Below, piece by piece: positions 4,716 to 5,709 of a DNA stretch of 5,709 nucleotides. Location: positions 1 through 5,709 of the forward strand of contig JAOUOM010000169.1 of NCBI GenBank assembly GCA_029880385.1, written 5' to 3'. Made by a program: the position numbers and the translations under genes. Source of the stretch: Cyclobacteriaceae bacterium. GTDB taxonomy: Bacteria; Bacteroidota; Bacteroidia; Cytophagales; Cyclobacteriaceae. The stretch's first letter is position 1. Every line of letters begins with the position of its first letter. The notes under the pieces are model-generated. The model saw only the letters and a program-made list of their open reading frames with translations. It was not told the origin of the DNA and did not search any database.

Positions 4716-5709
4716 ATGAAAAAATCATTAGTAGTAATCAGTTTACTGTTTGTTTTCACACAATGTGAACAAATCAGTACAAACCACACGTCTGAGGAAA
4801 AAGGCCAATGTCCGTTCCATTCAGGAGGTGATAACAAAAAAACAGATGTACCAACTAACCGGGACTGGTGGCCTAACCAACTCGATTTATCCGTACTCCG
4901 TCAACACTCCAACCAATCAAATCCGATGGGTGAAAGTTTTACTTACAAAGATGCTTTTAATAGCCTGGATTATGAAGCGTTAAAAAATGACCTGCACGAA
5001 CTCATGACAAAGTCCGAAGATTGGTGGCCTGCCGATTACGGTCATTACGGCCCGTTGTTCATCCGAATGGCATGGCACAGTGCAGGCACCTATCGAACAG
5101 GAGATGGCAGAGGGGGCTCACGTGATGGTCAACAACGTTTTGCTCCGTTAAACAGCTGGCCGGATAATGGCAACCTGGACAAGGCAAGAAGACTTCTGTG
5201 GCCCATCAAACAAAAATATGGAAGTAAAATCTCATGGGCTGACTTAATGGTGCTGACGGGAAATGTTGCATTAGAATCGATGGGGTTCAAAACCATTGGA
5301 TTTAGTGGTGGACGAGTAGATGTTTGGGAACCAGAAGGTAACGTATATTGGGGAAAAGAAAACAAGTGGCTCGGTGATGAACGCTATTCAGGAGACCGTG
5401 AGCTTGAAAAACCCCTGGCAGCTGTACAAATGGGTCTCATATATGTAAACCCCGAAGGGCCTAATGGTAATCCGGATCCGGTCGCTGCAGCCCGGGATAT
5501 TAGGGAAACTTTTGGTCGAATGGGTATGAATGATGAAGAAACCGTTGCTCTGATCGCTGGAGGTCATAGTTTCGGCAAAACTCATGGGGCAGGTGATGCT
5601 TCATTGGTAGGCCCAGCTCCGGAAGCTGCTGGTATTGAAGAACAGGGTCTGGGATGGAAAAGTCAATACAAATCAGGAAAAGGAAAAGATGCCATTACTT
5701 CAGGTCTTG
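4716..5709 (+). CDS. katG: Catalase-peroxidase KatG with N-terminal signal sequence, C-terminus cut by window edge
   Basis: The window holds 331 complete codons of a protein that is usually about 730-760 residues. It disproportionates hydrogen peroxide to water and oxygen and also oxidises organic donors, using heme b. The N-terminal peroxidase domain is intact: distal Arg117, Trp120 and His121 in RMAWHSAGTYR, Tyr243 in MGLIYVNPEGPNG and Met271 in GRMGMND (with Trp120 these form the Met-Tyr-Trp cofactor needed for catalase activity), and the proximal heme ligand His284 in AGGHSFGKTHGAG. The usual KatG N-terminus, here KGQCPFHSGG, begins only at about residue 29; ahead of it sits MKKSLVVISLLFVFTQCEQ, a basic start and hydrophobic core ending in Cys17. 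This looks like a signal peptide, possibly of lipoprotein type, although Gln at -1 is not canonical. No other in-frame ATG precedes Met71, so the extension must be included unless a non-ATG start is used. It is paired with divergent oxyR and most likely peroxide-induced. Confidence 0.95.
   Translation, partial: MKKSLVVISLLFVFTQCEQISTNHTSEEKGQCPFHSGGDNKKTDVPTNRDWWPNQLDLSVLRQHSNQSNPMGESFTYKDAFNSLDYEALKNDLHELMTKSEDWWPADYGHYGPLFIRMAWHSAGTYRTGDGRGGSRDGQQRFAPLNSWPDNGNLDKARRLLWPIKQKYGSKISWADLMVLTGNVALESMGFKTIGFSGGRVDVWEPEGNVYWGKENKWLGDERYSGDRELEKPLAAVQMGLIYVNPEGPNGNPDPVAAARDIRETFGRMGMNDEETVALIAGGHSFGKTHGAGDASLVGPAPEAAGIEEQGLGWKSQYKSGKGKDAITSGL

Noticed and set aside
4750..4983. Plus-strand frame of 77 codons at the beginning of katG
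   Set aside because: It is the +1 frame of katG, whose own frame continues without break into the catalytic motifs.
5129..5585. Minus-strand frames 5129-5365 and 5388-5585
   Set aside because: Antisense to the catalytic core of katG; no motifs.

Overview
The window looks like chromosomal DNA of a Bacteroidota bacterium, plausibly Cytophagia-like. The evidence is: a DUF3857/transglutaminase exported protein with the Bacteroidota-type WLEN..YLG.FT active-site region, an SMP-30 family lipoprotein, a DUF4260 membrane protein, perfect TAnnTTTG -7 promoter elements, and no clear Shine-Dalgarno sequences ahead of most starts. The species cannot be named from the sequence.

Layout, left to right. 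(1) 1-1569, minus strand: the first 523 codons of an exported DUF3857 and transglutaminase-like protein whose C-terminus lies off the left edge. Its leader holds a perfect 8-bp inverted repeat. (2) 1570-2075: a gene-poor spacer with an orphan terminator-like hairpin and a 28-codon plus-strand remnant (signal peptide, then stop) that looks like the decayed start of a secreted or outer-membrane protein. (3) 2017-3092, minus strand: an SMP-30/gluconolactonase-like lipoprotein with its own strong intrinsic terminator. (4) 3234-3593, plus strand: a small DUF4260 membrane protein, divergent from the lipoprotein gene. (5) 3684-4619, minus strand: an OxyR-type LysR regulator with both redox cysteines. 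(6) 4716-5709, plus strand: the first 331 codons of a bifunctional catalase-peroxidase (KatG), cut by the right edge.

The functional centre is the divergent oxyR-katG pair. OxyR should sense hydrogen peroxide through Cys196/Cys205 and activate katG across the 96-bp spacer. That spacer holds two perfect TAnnTTTG elements back to back, 6 bp apart, so the two promoters overlap, plus two candidate operators: an inverted repeat TTCTAT-N10-ATAGAA inside the oxyR leader and a perfect 8-bp inverted repeat at the katG transcription start region. The most unusual point is that KatG, normally cytoplasmic, starts here with a hydrophobic signal sequence ending in a cysteine, which suggests an exported, perhaps membrane-anchored, enzyme.

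The oxyR segment is clearly more AT-rich (about 30-42% GC in hand-counted lines) than the SMP-30 gene (about 48-63%). No tRNA, rRNA, CRISPR array or insertion sequence was seen. I found no convincing wholly new system; the points worth following are the exported KatG and the architecture of its control region.
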